NCBI RefSeq assembly: GCF_013402915.1
Contig: NC_050723.1
Coordinates: 124,001 to 188,000, forward strand
Source of the DNA: Zygotorulaspora mrakii
Lineage: Eukaryota > Ascomycota > Saccharomycetes > Saccharomycetales > Saccharomycetaceae
DNA: 64,000 bases
Reading direction: 5' to 3'
Position numbers and translations under genes: made by a program. This document shows positions 8,510 to 19,102 of this stretch, in pieces (the stretch's first letter is position 1; each line of letters starts with the position of its first letter). Under the pieces are notes generated by a model. It had not been told where the DNA came from. It searched no databases and was given only the letters and a program-made list of their open reading frames with translations.

Positions 8510-10762
8510 ATGCCTATACAACTGTCTTTTGATAAATCTAAAAATGGCGATCATGCCTTGCTATTCGCAAATAATCTGAAAATTGCTCTTGCGATTGAAT
8601 ACTGCACAAAAGATGTTGAGATATCAGTTAATGATGATTTCAAGGAACCACAATTGCTGATTTCAGATTCAGCACGTTTATTCGATGCCAATTCTATATT
8701 GAGATACGCAAAGAATGATTTTGAGGGTCTAAACTCAGCAGAGTCTCATTACTCCCTATCATCTCTCGAAGTCATTCTACACAAAAAGGACGTTCCCGAT
8801 CAGCACATTGCCGAGTGTATTTCCAAATCTCTGGGAGTGTACTTGAAATCCATTGAAGAGCCAATTAGCGCTACGAAATTAATCATCTTTGCCAACACAT
8901 ATGCATTAAATCCCCAACATGTCAAAGAGCATTTTCCAAACCTGCCTGAAAAAGTTGTGAAAGCTTTATTGGTAGCCGAAAAGATTACGCCACGTAATCT
9001 GGCAGCTGTTAAGAAAACTGGGGCAGTTCGCATTGCTGAAGGCCATGGAATCAAACCACAAGAAGAAAGCATATTACCAAAGGATAATGAACGCAATATA
9101 TTGATTACATCAGCCTTACCATATGTTAATAATGTTCCTCATTTAGGTAACATTGTTGGTAGTGTTTTATCTGCGGATATTTTTGCTCGTTATTGTAAGG
9201 CCAGAAATTACAATTCTCTATTTATCTGTGGAACTGATGAATACGGTACGGCAACTGAGACTAAAGCCCTAGAGGAAGGTGTTTCGCCCCGTGAATTATG
9301 TGATAAGTACCACGCAATCCATAGAGACGTTTACAAATGGTTCCAGATCGGCTTCGATTACTTTGGTAGAACTACGACGAATCAACAAACAGAGATTGCC
9401 CAAGACATCTTTCTTAAATTAAATAAGAATAATCTCTTGGAAGAACAAACCATGAAGCAGTTGTTTTGCCCAGTTCATAAAGGCTTTTTGGCTGACAGAT
9501 ACGTTGAGGGTACATGTCCTAAGTGTGGTTATGAGGATGCTCGTGGTGATCAATGTGATAAATGCGGTGCTCTACTAGATCCGTTTGAATTGATTAACCC
9601 ACGTTGTAAATTAGATAATGGTGTTCCCGAAATTAGATACTCTGATCATATTTTTTTGTCTTTAGATAAACTGGAAAAGAGAATTTCCGACTGGGTGGAA
9701 AAGTCATCCACTGAAGGTAACTGGTCAAAGAATTCAAAAACAATCACGCAATCATGGTTGAAGGACGGTTTGAAACCTCGTTGTATTACAAGAGATTTGG
9801 TCTGGGGTACTCCAGTGCCATTAGAGAAGTTTAATAAAAAGGTTTTATATGTCTGGTTCGATGCCCCAATTGGTTATGTTTCCATTACTGCCAACTATCT
9901 CAAGGACTGGGAAAAATGGTGGAAGAATCCAGACAACGTAAAACTCTATCAATTTATGGGCAAAGATAATGTCCCATTCCATACCGTCATCTTTCCGGGA
10001 TCTCAACTAGGTACCGGTGATAAGTGGACTTTGTTGCATCATTTGAATACGACGGAGTATCTGCAATACGAAGGTGGAAAATTTTCTAAGAGTAGGGGTA
10101 TAGGTGTTTTTGGTAATAATGCACAAGAATCTGGTGTTTCCGCCAGTGTATGGAGATACTATTTGGCATCTGTAAGACCTGAATCAAGCGACTCACATTT
10201 CTCTTGGGATGACTTTGTCGCTAGAAATAATGGGGAATTACTAGCCAACTTGGGAAATTTCGTTAACAGACTGATTAAATTCGTAAATGCAAAGTACAAT
10301 GGTATAGTTCCTGTGTATGATGAGAAGAACTTATCTGGTTTTGCTTCCTTGAAACAGAATGTGGATGAAATTTTGAAAAGCTACATTAACGAAATGGAAC
10401 AGGCACATGAAAGGCGTGGTCTTGAACTTGCTATGTCATTAAGTGCCCGTGGTAATCAATTTTTGCAAGAGAACAAGCTGGACAATAGTTTATTTTCCGA
10501 GTTTCCTGCCAAGGCAGATGCTGTTGTGGGTGTTGGTCTGAACTTAATCTACGTTGTCGCTTCTCTGATTGGCCCATATATGCCAGAAACCACTGAGAAG
10601 ATATATAAAATGTTGAATGCACCTGCAATTAGAATCGAGGATGAATTCGAGTTGATAATTTTGGGCGGTCACAACATTAACAAAGCTGAATACTTGTTTC
10701 AACGTATCGATGAGAAACAGATTGAAGAGTGGAGAGCAAAATACGGTGGCAAGCAAGTTTAA
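8510..10762 (+). CDS. MES1: Methionyl-tRNA synthetase, cytosolic
   Basis: Charges tRNA-Met with methionine in the cytosol. The protein has 750 residues (S. cerevisiae 751). The N-terminal 190 residues form the GST-like domain that in S. cerevisiae binds Arc1. The class I catalytic core follows: HLGN (211-214) as the HIGH motif, zinc-binding pairs CPKC (336-339) and CDKC (349-352), and KFSKS (524-528) as the KMSKS motif. The C-terminal part is the helical anticodon-binding domain. It is co-directional with HAS1 and BUD32. Fully intact. Confidence 0.97.
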   Translation: MPIQLSFDKSKNGDHALLFANNLKIALAIEYCTKDVEISVNDDFKEPQLLISDSARLFDANSILRYAKNDFEGLNSAESHYSLSSLEVILHKKDVPDQHIAECISKSLGVYLKSIEEPISATKLIIFANTYALNPQHVKEHFPNLPEKVVKALLVAEKITPRNLAAVKKTGAVRIAEGHGIKPQEESILPKDNERNILITSALPYVNNVPHLGNIVGSVLSADIFARYCKARNYNSLFICGTDEYGTATETKALEEGVSPRELCDKYHAIHRDVYKWFQIGFDYFGRTTTNQQTEIAQDIFLKLNKNNLLEEQTMKQLFCPVHKGFLADRYVEGTCPKCGYEDARGDQCDKCGALLDPFELINPRCKLDNGVPEIRYSDHIFLSLDKLEKRISDWVEKSSTEGNWSKNSKTITQSWLKDGLKPRCITRDLVWGTPVPLEKFNKKVLYVWFDAPIGYVSITANYLKDWEKWWKNPDNVKLYQFMGKDNVPFHTVIFPGSQLGTGDKWTLLHHLNTTEYLQYEGGKFSKSRGIGVFGNNAQESGVSASVWRYYLASVRPESSDSHFSWDDFVARNNGELLANLGNFVNRLIKFVNAKYNGIVPVYDEKNLSGFASLKQNVDEILKSYINEMEQAHERRGLELAMSLSARGNQFLQENKLDNSLFSEFPAKADAVVGVGLNLIYVVASLIGPYMPETTEKIYKMLNAPAIRIEDEFELIILGGHNINKAEYLFQRIDEKQIEEWRAKYGGKQV

Positions 10763-11954
<1,192 letters not shown>

Positions 11955-11982
11955 TATTTAAATTAATACCAGTTCTGTAGCA

Positions 11983-13206
11983 CTATTTTAAGGCATTTCT
12001 AACCACACCTTTGACGGCACCCATGACTCCATTAAAAAGAATTACAGTATCGCCTTGCACCAAGTGACGAACATCTATGGGCTCTTCGCATATCAGATAC
12101 TTTTTCAGTAAATAGTGTCTCATTGTACCACATAAACACCCGCTATTCAATGATGGCGTAATGAATCTCAGTTGCTCATCATTGTCTTCTCTCGTTTTGA
12201 CCAATGCTACGTTAGTTATCGATCCCTCCATTAACTGGTGAGCATCATTATAGACAAGGATTTCGCGCTTGCCGTTGCTTCCAAATGTAGAAGCTAGCTC
12301 TTCTAGACGGCCTCTGGCTTCGTTGTAGTGATCACGGTATGTCGTTTTGAAAGTTGTGAAAGGAGAAACACTCATGGGTTTGGTGTCGACGAATACATCC
12401 CAAGTTGTAGATGAGTTTGGTAAAAAGCCACCTAAAATAGTCTCCATGAAATATCTTGATGAAGTTATTGCAGGCGTGAGCGGTAGTGTTGGCAAAATTG
12501 GGTGAGCCTCTATCCTCATTCTTCCCGTCTTGGAAATCAAGACTCTCATTTTATAGCAGTGGTTTTCATTTATAAGTAATTTCATTCTTTCTTCAAGATT
12601 TGATATTTCATGATGCTCTGGAAGAGCATCAATCAACTTGTCCAGTAGCATTTTCAAGGGCACATGAAACTCCCATTTGAAGAATTGTAGCGCAAAGTTG
12701 AGCCTCTTGTAATGCTCTCCGAGCAACAAGAACCTCTGGAAGAATGTAGCGCGCAAATCTGTGTTTTCTTGCTGGCTGGCAGCAAATGATGCTGGTGCTG
12801 GTGGAGATGAGTTCTGTGATTCATAGGTACTTTCAAGTAAAGACATGAGAGAGTTATCGTTTTCATTATCAAATGAAGAGCTTGTCGTCAGTTCATCGAA
12901 AATATCACTGAACCTCGTAGTATTTCCTTCGGAGCCACTTTCTGCATTATTTAGGGCATCCGCAAAGCTATCAGCTTGTAATCGATAATCTATCTCCTCC
13001 AATCTAATTTCATGAGATTCTTTTCCTGATTGTAAGAATACATGTGTAAAACCTGGATCATACCTCAAAGTTGATAGCAATTCGAAGTCAGCATCGCTTT
13101 CTGCAGGATTAAAATAGCGTTCAACAATATCCGTTTGTAATATTTTTAAAATTTTTTGCTGGCTTGCAGTCAAAGGTTTCGTATTGTTATTTTTCTTAGG
13201 CCCCAT
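11983..13206 (-). CDS. ABZ2: Aminodeoxychorismate lyase
   Basis: PLP enzyme of fold type IV that cleaves 4-amino-4-deoxychorismate to p-aminobenzoate and pyruvate, feeding folate synthesis. The protein has 407 residues (S. cerevisiae 374). Conserved blocks include RYDPGF, CYKMRVLVSKTG-like (here CYKMRVLISKTG), FKTTYRDHYN, LMEGSITNVA and SGCLCGTMRHYLL. These fit the class IV aminotransferase core and its PLP phosphate-binding turn. The segment at about 80-140 is low-complexity Ser/Glu/Asn and poorly conserved. FOL2, at the left edge of the window, acts in the other arm of the same pathway; that may be coincidence. Confidence 0.94.
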   Translation of the reverse strand: MGPKKNNNTKPLTASQQKILKILQTDIVERYFNPAESDADFELLSTLRYDPGFTHVFLQSGKESHEIRLEEIDYRLQADSFADALNNAESGSEGNTTRFSDIFDELTTSSSFDNENDNSLMSLLESTYESQNSSPPAPASFAASQQENTDLRATFFQRFLLLGEHYKRLNFALQFFKWEFHVPLKMLLDKLIDALPEHHEISNLEERMKLLINENHCYKMRVLISKTGRMRIEAHPILPTLPLTPAITSSRYFMETILGGFLPNSSTTWDVFVDTKPMSVSPFTTFKTTYRDHYNEARGRLEELASTFGSNGKREILVYNDAHQLMEGSITNVALVKTREDNDEQLRFITPSLNSGCLCGTMRHYLLKKYLICEEPIDVRHLVQGDTVILFNGVMGAVKGVVRNALK

Positions 13207-13374
13207 CAGACTTGTTTAAGTCATATCACCTTTTTCGTTCTTACTTGCCCTTTCTATTTAAACTGGAAAGGTTTATTCTTTTCAGTACGTGTATCAAAAT
13301 GAAAAACTGCAACACTTCAAGAGAAATAAATTGCAAAAGGCGATAAGAAATCGAAGAAGCAGATCTTAAACGGA

Positions 13375-15921
13375 ATGGTTGATTCAATAAGTCGAATTAC
13401 ATCAGCATTGGATTCGGCTCGCGTCCTGACACTAGAAGCAGCGGCTGTAGTATCCTCGAAGTTGGGAGAGACTTCGTACACGAATTATTCCCAAGGTATA
13501 ACACCTGAACAACTAAGGACGCTGCTAAATTCAAGGAACTCCAGGGAAATAAAGGATGGTATGAGACGTATAGTTGACATTATGTCGTCAAGCGATGAAG
13601 TGATAGACATCGAATCGTATTTCGCAGACGTTGTCAAAAACATCATATCTGATGATGTCAAGATCAAGATCCTCGTTTGCATCTATCTATTAAGATTTGC
13701 GGAAAAACATCCAAACTTGGCGCTCTTGTCAATCAATTCTTTGCAAAAGACTTTATCGGATGGTGATCCGGACGTGAGAGCCTTATCAATCAAAGCGTTG
13801 TCTGATATAAGAATCCCTTCACTATATCCAATTGTGCTTCATACACTAAAAAAATCAGTCACTGATAGTTCAGCTATAGTTCGAAACGAAGTATCATTTG
13901 CTCTGCTTAAGCTATACGTTTCCAAAAATGAAGATATGGAAGATGACATTATACAAATTTTGCAAGAATTATTGGCCGATGCTGATCCCATGGTTATTTC
14001 CTCAGCAATTCTAGTAATGAAAGAATGTTTCCCTAATAGGCATGATTGGCTACATGGTCACTATCGTTACTACTGCAAAATGATCACAGTTTTAGACCCA
14101 TGGGCCGCTTCATACTTAATTGACTTACTTTTGGTATATTGCAAGACATATCTTCCTCGTCCCATTGTTGTAGATGCTTCAGAAACATCAGATACTCAAA
14201 AAAGCATGGAATTGCCCGAAAGATGTAATGAAATTCAATTTCCGGTGTATGATGTCATCAATGATGTTGACCTTACACTTTTTTTAAACAGTTTGGAAAA
14301 ATTGACTTCAACATCACATCCAGCTATTATTCTGGCAGCCTCCAATGCATTCTTTCAGTTAGCAACACCAATGCAATTTAAAAAATCTCGCTTTCCCGAG
14401 GTTTTGATAAGAGTCTGTGCTCTTTCATCCAATGTAGGGGTGTTGAATATACTATATCAATCTATTTTGTTATATTCTTCTGTCGATTCCACCCTATTTC
14501 TACCATATGTCAAAAAATTCTTTATTTTACCGTCCAATGATGTTGCAATTGCTTGTTTAAAGCTGAAAATAATATCCACTTTGGTCAATGAGTCTAATGT
14601 CAGAACAATTGTTGAAGAACTGAAATATTACGTCTCAAGTGCCCCTCACCCAGACATAGCTATTACTGCGGCTAATGCTCTCGCAACATGCGCTGAGCTG
14701 TCCTCTGGCTGGGAATCTAATATTATGAAATGGTTCATTTTTCATATGGAAAACTCAAAACTCTCTACAACGCTTCTCAGTTCATATATTAATGTTATTC
14801 GAGTCCTTGCTCAAGAAAATCCAAAGAGACATTTGGCACATATAATGAAACTTTCTGGTATTTTAGAGCATCGAAATACATTAGCAGATAGCGCAAGAGC
14901 TGCCCTGGTATGGCTTTTTGGTGAACTTGCTTCAATAGAGCGCAGGATATGCCCGGATATATTACGAAAGTTAATCCCCACATTTGCATTCGAGGGTCCC
15001 GAAACCAGATCCCATATTCTGCTTTTAGCGGCCAAGTTGGTCTCGTATAGTGCTGTTGATTTTGATGGTCCTTCCTCAGAAAGTCCAAGTGATCTAAAAA
15101 ATTCAAGAATATATGAGATGTACAAGGCAGTGTCATACTTGGCTGAATTTGATGAAGACTTTGATATCAGAGACAGAGCGCGTTCCCTTTCATCATTATT
15201 CGATTCAGATAAGTTTGAGATTGCGGCACTACTATTGCAAGCTCCAAAGCCCACTCCTAGAATGGATACATCGTATTTACCATCTGATAAAAACGGAATC
15301 TCTTATCAGACGAACATTTCATCCTTAGAAATAGATAAGGCTATTCAAAATTATCATAGATTCATTCCATGGAATAATGGAATCGGTAGTACAGATGAAG
15401 ATATAAGAAATCCGACGACTTTGAAGGATTATACTAGATTCAAGAAGAGTTTCTCCTCAGAAACATATATGAAGAATGATCCCTCGCGATCTGCTTCATC
15501 TATACCTGACTCGCCTATTGTGAGCCAATCATCTGTTACTATGCCGCAGCAAAAAAAAAACTATCGTTTGCAAAGTCTGGACGAATTTTTTATGGATGTT
15601 CCTTCTGTCACTACTAGAAAATCTGGAAGGAAGATAGTCATTCAAGAAAGCAGTGATGAGGGCGATAGTGAGGACGATTCTGATGATAGCGATTATAGTG
15701 GAGATAGCGAAGACGAAGAAGGTAGCGATGATAGCGATGATAGCAATGATAGCAATGACAGCAATGATAGCAATGATGGCGAAAGTTTAGAAAATAGCGA
15801 TATGACGAAGGGAAGCTATAAAGGCAAAGATAACAACGACATGAATAATAGTACTGGAACCTCGGGAACCAGTGACAATACTGTTGAGGAAACGGAAAAT
15901 ATTCATTCTAGTATAGGTTGA
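13375..15921 (+). CDS. APL6: AP-3 adaptor complex beta subunit
   Basis: Large beta3-adaptin of AP-3, which sorts cargo such as alkaline phosphatase from the Golgi directly to the vacuole. The protein has 848 residues (S. cerevisiae 809). About residues 1-600 form the armadillo-like adaptin trunk (for instance RTLLNSRNSREIKDGMRRI near the start and LALLSINSLQKTLSDGDPDVRALSI). The rest is a hinge with an acidic Ser/Asp tail (about 757-830) resembling the phospho-acceptor hinge of beta3 subunits. The tail includes a 9-bp tandem repeat. Convergent with HSH155 with 78 bp between stops. Confidence 0.94.
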   Translation: MVDSISRITSALDSARVLTLEAAAVVSSKLGETSYTNYSQGITPEQLRTLLNSRNSREIKDGMRRIVDIMSSSDEVIDIESYFADVVKNIISDDVKIKILVCIYLLRFAEKHPNLALLSINSLQKTLSDGDPDVRALSIKALSDIRIPSLYPIVLHTLKKSVTDSSAIVRNEVSFALLKLYVSKNEDMEDDIIQILQELLADADPMVISSAILVMKECFPNRHDWLHGHYRYYCKMITVLDPWAASYLIDLLLVYCKTYLPRPIVVDASETSDTQKSMELPERCNEIQFPVYDVINDVDLTLFLNSLEKLTSTSHPAIILAASNAFFQLATPMQFKKSRFPEVLIRVCALSSNVGVLNILYQSILLYSSVDSTLFLPYVKKFFILPSNDVAIACLKLKIISTLVNESNVRTIVEELKYYVSSAPHPDIAITAANALATCAELSSGWESNIMKWFIFHMENSKLSTTLLSSYINVIRVLAQENPKRHLAHIMKLSGILEHRNTLADSARAALVWLFGELASIERRICPDILRKLIPTFAFEGPETRSHILLLAAKLVSYSAVDFDGPSSESPSDLKNSRIYEMYKAVSYLAEFDEDFDIRDRARSLSSLFDSDKFEIAALLLQAPKPTPRMDTSYLPSDKNGISYQTNISSLEIDKAIQNYHRFIPWNNGIGSTDEDIRNPTTLKDYTRFKKSFSSETYMKNDPSRSASSIPDSPIVSQSSVTMPQQKKNYRLQSLDEFFMDVPSVTTRKSGRKIVIQESSDEGDSEDDSDDSDYSGDSEDEEGSDDSDDSNDSNDSNDSNDGESLENSDMTKGSYKGKDNNDMNNSTGTSGTSDNTVEETENIHSSIG
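15724..15777 (+). repeat. 9-bp minisatellite in APL6
   Basis: Six tandem copies of a 9-bp unit of the form AGC(A/G)ATGA(T/C), coding Ser-Asn/Asp-Asp triplets in the acidic tail of Apl6. In frame, so copy-number changes would not disrupt the protein. Confidence 0.9.
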
Positions 15922-15999
15922 GTATTCTTAAGTATTATTACTAAAAAATGAAATTTTTGAAACTAATAAAAAAAGAGAGGGGGCACATATGATATCGCC

Positions 16000-18888
16000 T
16001 CACACAATCATCTGCAACTCCTCTACCAAAACGTCATTTCGCTCTGGTAGTGGATAATACGGGACTAGTGAGTCACAGTATTCTATATACACATTGTTGT
16101 AAACTTTCCAGAAAGCAGTACGGACTGTCTGCGCAGGATGAAATAATCCAGCCCAAACATAATTCATAAATATTGAAGGGCCAACGGCATGACAAAGTCC
16201 ATCTAAACCTTCTAAAATACGAGATATCACGTGAGGTGACGTCTCGAAAACATTTGGTAACAAAAGATTAAGCAAATGAATGAAAGCATCTTCCAAACCT
16301 AAACCACTGCAATTGATTGATAAATGCTTGATAACATCAGCGGCAGTTTGACGATGGACCAGGTCTCTATCAGTAAGTGCATCTTCCAAAAGTGGAGTTA
16401 TGACATATATATAGTCCTGAGACATATCCCCAATGTATTCAAACATGAATGTGAGGGCCTTCAGAACACCATTCTGAACGTTCGTTTCGGGTGTTTTATA
16501 TTCGTTAATCAACGCTGGTAAAACTGTGTAAGTACCGCAGGTTTTTGCAACGATGCCTATAGCAACTGCTGTACAAACACGCAGCTGACGCTCCTGAACT
16601 TTCAGGTTGTTCAACAAAGCAACCAATACATCTTGAGGACCAATGGCGCTGGCGATAAATCCAAACGTATCATTAGCCATTCTTCTGATAGCTTTATTGG
16701 TACTTCTCAAGATTTCTAGTAATTCGAAACAAATTCTCATCCATTCTTTTGGTGGAATATACTGTGGTGCTAAGGTAGCAATCCTACCGATAAGATCCAA
16801 TGTATTTATTTGAACTTTCCTGTTATTGTTTCGCAAAATTGGGGTAAGCGTGGGTAGGATTTGGTTAATTGGGGGCTGCATAGTGGATATATCAGTTGCA
16901 GAAATAATATTTGACATCGCACCCAAAACGGAGCCAAGAACTTCTGGATATACTTCTCCAAACGACTCATAAAGGATCACAGACAGTTTATCGAGCATCT
17001 GCTGCTCTCCACAAGATTTTATCACGGGTATAATAATTTCACATAGCTCAGCAGCTTGTTGTCGTACCGTTGAAGATTTGTGTCTCAAGCGGTCAAGAAT
17101 TGTGCTAATAATAGGTGACAAATATGGTTTCATACTTTTGTCGAGAGATCTTGCCACAGCTTCGAAAGCTTTGAGAACACCATTGTCACTATTGGTTTGC
17201 TCTTGGAATGCAATTAATAGAGCATCAATAAGTCTTTCTTCCAAGCGCTCGGATAATCCGGAAGTTCCTAGGGACGCAGTAATTCTATAGACAGCGTGCG
17301 CTGCCATGGTCCTAAATGGTTCTGCCTCGTCTCTTAGAGGCTTCATTAGTTTGTCAAAACTGTAGGCGGCACCAATTTTCTCTGAAAGAACAACGGTTGT
17401 GTACACTACCATCTTATTGATTTGGCGATCTAAGGCTGTACGTCTTGTCCAACAATATCTAAAAAAATCGTATGCTACCTCTTCTCTTAAATATTTTGGG
17501 GTCACGCCCTCCGTGCGACAGCAATTTTGAAGAACAACTAAAACCGCTTTTCTCATCTCATCGTCAGGAGAGTTCAGTTCTCTCTTAACAACTCTCATTA
17601 TTTCATGAGTGTAGTAACCAGCGTATTCAGCGTCCATTAAAGGTATTAACGAGCCGAGACATTTCAAGAATGAGGCAAGAACTTTGCCTCTGTGTGATCT
17701 GATTCCTTTCCACAAAGGCTCTAGCATAATGTTAAATGCTTCGATACCATATGGGTAGCAGTTTTGAGCTAGAGTAGCAGCTGTATTTGCAGCTAAAATT
17801 CGCAAGGATATATGTTCGTCTACAAGTCCACCTTGAATGCATTCTAACAGGCTTTCTAAGTGAGGCAATATTCCAATCCCAAATGCTATTCCTAACTGCT
17901 GAATTATTTTGGCTCCTGTATGACGAGCTCTCCAAGACTTCTTGGTTTTGCAGACAGCATTTAAAAATGGCAATAATTGTGTCACTCCTAAGGCTTTTCC
18001 AACGACAGCCAAGGATCTAGCTGTGATATTTCTAACATACTCGTCTTCATGGTCAATATCTTGCCGTACCGCAGAGAGTATGCTTGTTAGACCAGTAGCA
18101 TGTGATAAGGTCGTTATTATTCCCCTACCGGTTTCTCTCGCCAAAGAATCTTCATCAACCAGAAGAGGCGAGACAACTATTAGAATTTTGTGGGTATATG
18201 AACTTATGCTATTTTTCAATTGATAGAGCACTCTACTAACAACTTTAAGCATGAGGTGTCTTTCCTGGTCTTCCAATGTCATATCCAAAAGAATAGGCAA
18301 AAGGCGATCAAAGAGCATTTGAACACCAAAATCATTACATTTCTCATATAATGTTCTAAGTGCCGTTTTTCTGACCGTAGTATTCCCGTTTTTAACTTTT
18401 AAGAGTAAAAGTGAAAGTGATCTTCCTTTCAATTCTTCCTTCGTCAACTGTTCTTCGGAGACGTTTTGGAGAATATCTGCGAAATGTTTATGATCTGAAT
18501 CTTTGAGAAAACGTATGTTATGCATATCCGGCACTTCCTTAAGCAGTTTCTCCTTGATAGCATTCTCTGCATCTTCCGAATGCTCTGGTAATTCATATGT
18601 CTTGACATCCCATCTACTTCGCTTATGAAGTCGTTTCTCAGTTTGTTCTTCATCTGTTGCCGTAAGCGGCCTCTTCACATTGTCTAGGTCTGTGGAGTGA
18701 GTTTTAAGGTCAAATATGCGTTTCTGGTAATTGTTTTTCTTATCATAGGTGCTTCTACTTTGTATTCTTTGCTTCAGTACGTCATCTTCGGTACTTCGTG
18801 CAGATTCCTCCCTAAGTGCATCCCTAAGCTCTGAGGGAATACTATGCTGCCCTCCTAACTGATATTTACCAGTTGTTCCTGAAGACAT
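16000..18888 (-). CDS. HSH155: U2 snRNP SF3b subunit Hsh155 (SF3B1 homologue)
   Basis: Core subunit of SF3b; it clamps the U2/branch-site helix during prespliceosome assembly. The protein has 962 residues (S. cerevisiae 971). The N-terminus is disordered with a UHM-ligand type motif KRSRWDV at 89-95. From about residue 150 on it is a continuous HEAT-repeat superhelix; blocks such as GVTPKYLREEV, KMVVYTTVVL and QDYIYVITPLLEDAL are diagnostic of SF3B1. In S. cerevisiae the neighbour on the same chromosome (XIII) is ABZ2, as here with APL6 inserted between. Confidence 0.97.
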   Translation of the reverse strand: MSSGTTGKYQLGGQHSIPSELRDALREESARSTEDDVLKQRIQSRSTYDKKNNYQKRIFDLKTHSTDLDNVKRPLTATDEEQTEKRLHKRSRWDVKTYELPEHSEDAENAIKEKLLKEVPDMHNIRFLKDSDHKHFADILQNVSEEQLTKEELKGRSLSLLLLKVKNGNTTVRKTALRTLYEKCNDFGVQMLFDRLLPILLDMTLEDQERHLMLKVVSRVLYQLKNSISSYTHKILIVVSPLLVDEDSLARETGRGIITTLSHATGLTSILSAVRQDIDHEDEYVRNITARSLAVVGKALGVTQLLPFLNAVCKTKKSWRARHTGAKIIQQLGIAFGIGILPHLESLLECIQGGLVDEHISLRILAANTAATLAQNCYPYGIEAFNIMLEPLWKGIRSHRGKVLASFLKCLGSLIPLMDAEYAGYYTHEIMRVVKRELNSPDDEMRKAVLVVLQNCCRTEGVTPKYLREEVAYDFFRYCWTRRTALDRQINKMVVYTTVVLSEKIGAAYSFDKLMKPLRDEAEPFRTMAAHAVYRITASLGTSGLSERLEERLIDALLIAFQEQTNSDNGVLKAFEAVARSLDKSMKPYLSPIISTILDRLRHKSSTVRQQAAELCEIIIPVIKSCGEQQMLDKLSVILYESFGEVYPEVLGSVLGAMSNIISATDISTMQPPINQILPTLTPILRNNNRKVQINTLDLIGRIATLAPQYIPPKEWMRICFELLEILRSTNKAIRRMANDTFGFIASAIGPQDVLVALLNNLKVQERQLRVCTAVAIGIVAKTCGTYTVLPALINEYKTPETNVQNGVLKALTFMFEYIGDMSQDYIYVITPLLEDALTDRDLVHRQTAADVIKHLSINCSGLGLEDAFIHLLNLLLPNVFETSPHVISRILEGLDGLCHAVGPSIFMNYVWAGLFHPAQTVRTAFWKVYNNVYIEYCDSLVPYYPLPERNDVLVEELQMIV

Positions 18889-19102
18889 AACGGCTCTACT
18901 AGGTACTATTCAGGTTTTTTTCTTGTGCTGAGCTGCCGTAACTAGAATTGTTTATTTGAACCTTTTTCTATTTTTTTAGCATCATGAATAAAGAAAGCAT
19001 TTTGAAAAGCTGAGGCATACAACAAAATAGGTTTTACTCAACTGCAACCACAGCCTCTACTATCTCGGTATTATCTCACTGAAGACCCTTTCATTCTTGA
19101 AT

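Noticed and set aside
14811..15254. 147-codon frame antisense to APL6
   Set aside because: Mirrors the conserved adaptin coding region; composition is that of a shadow frame.
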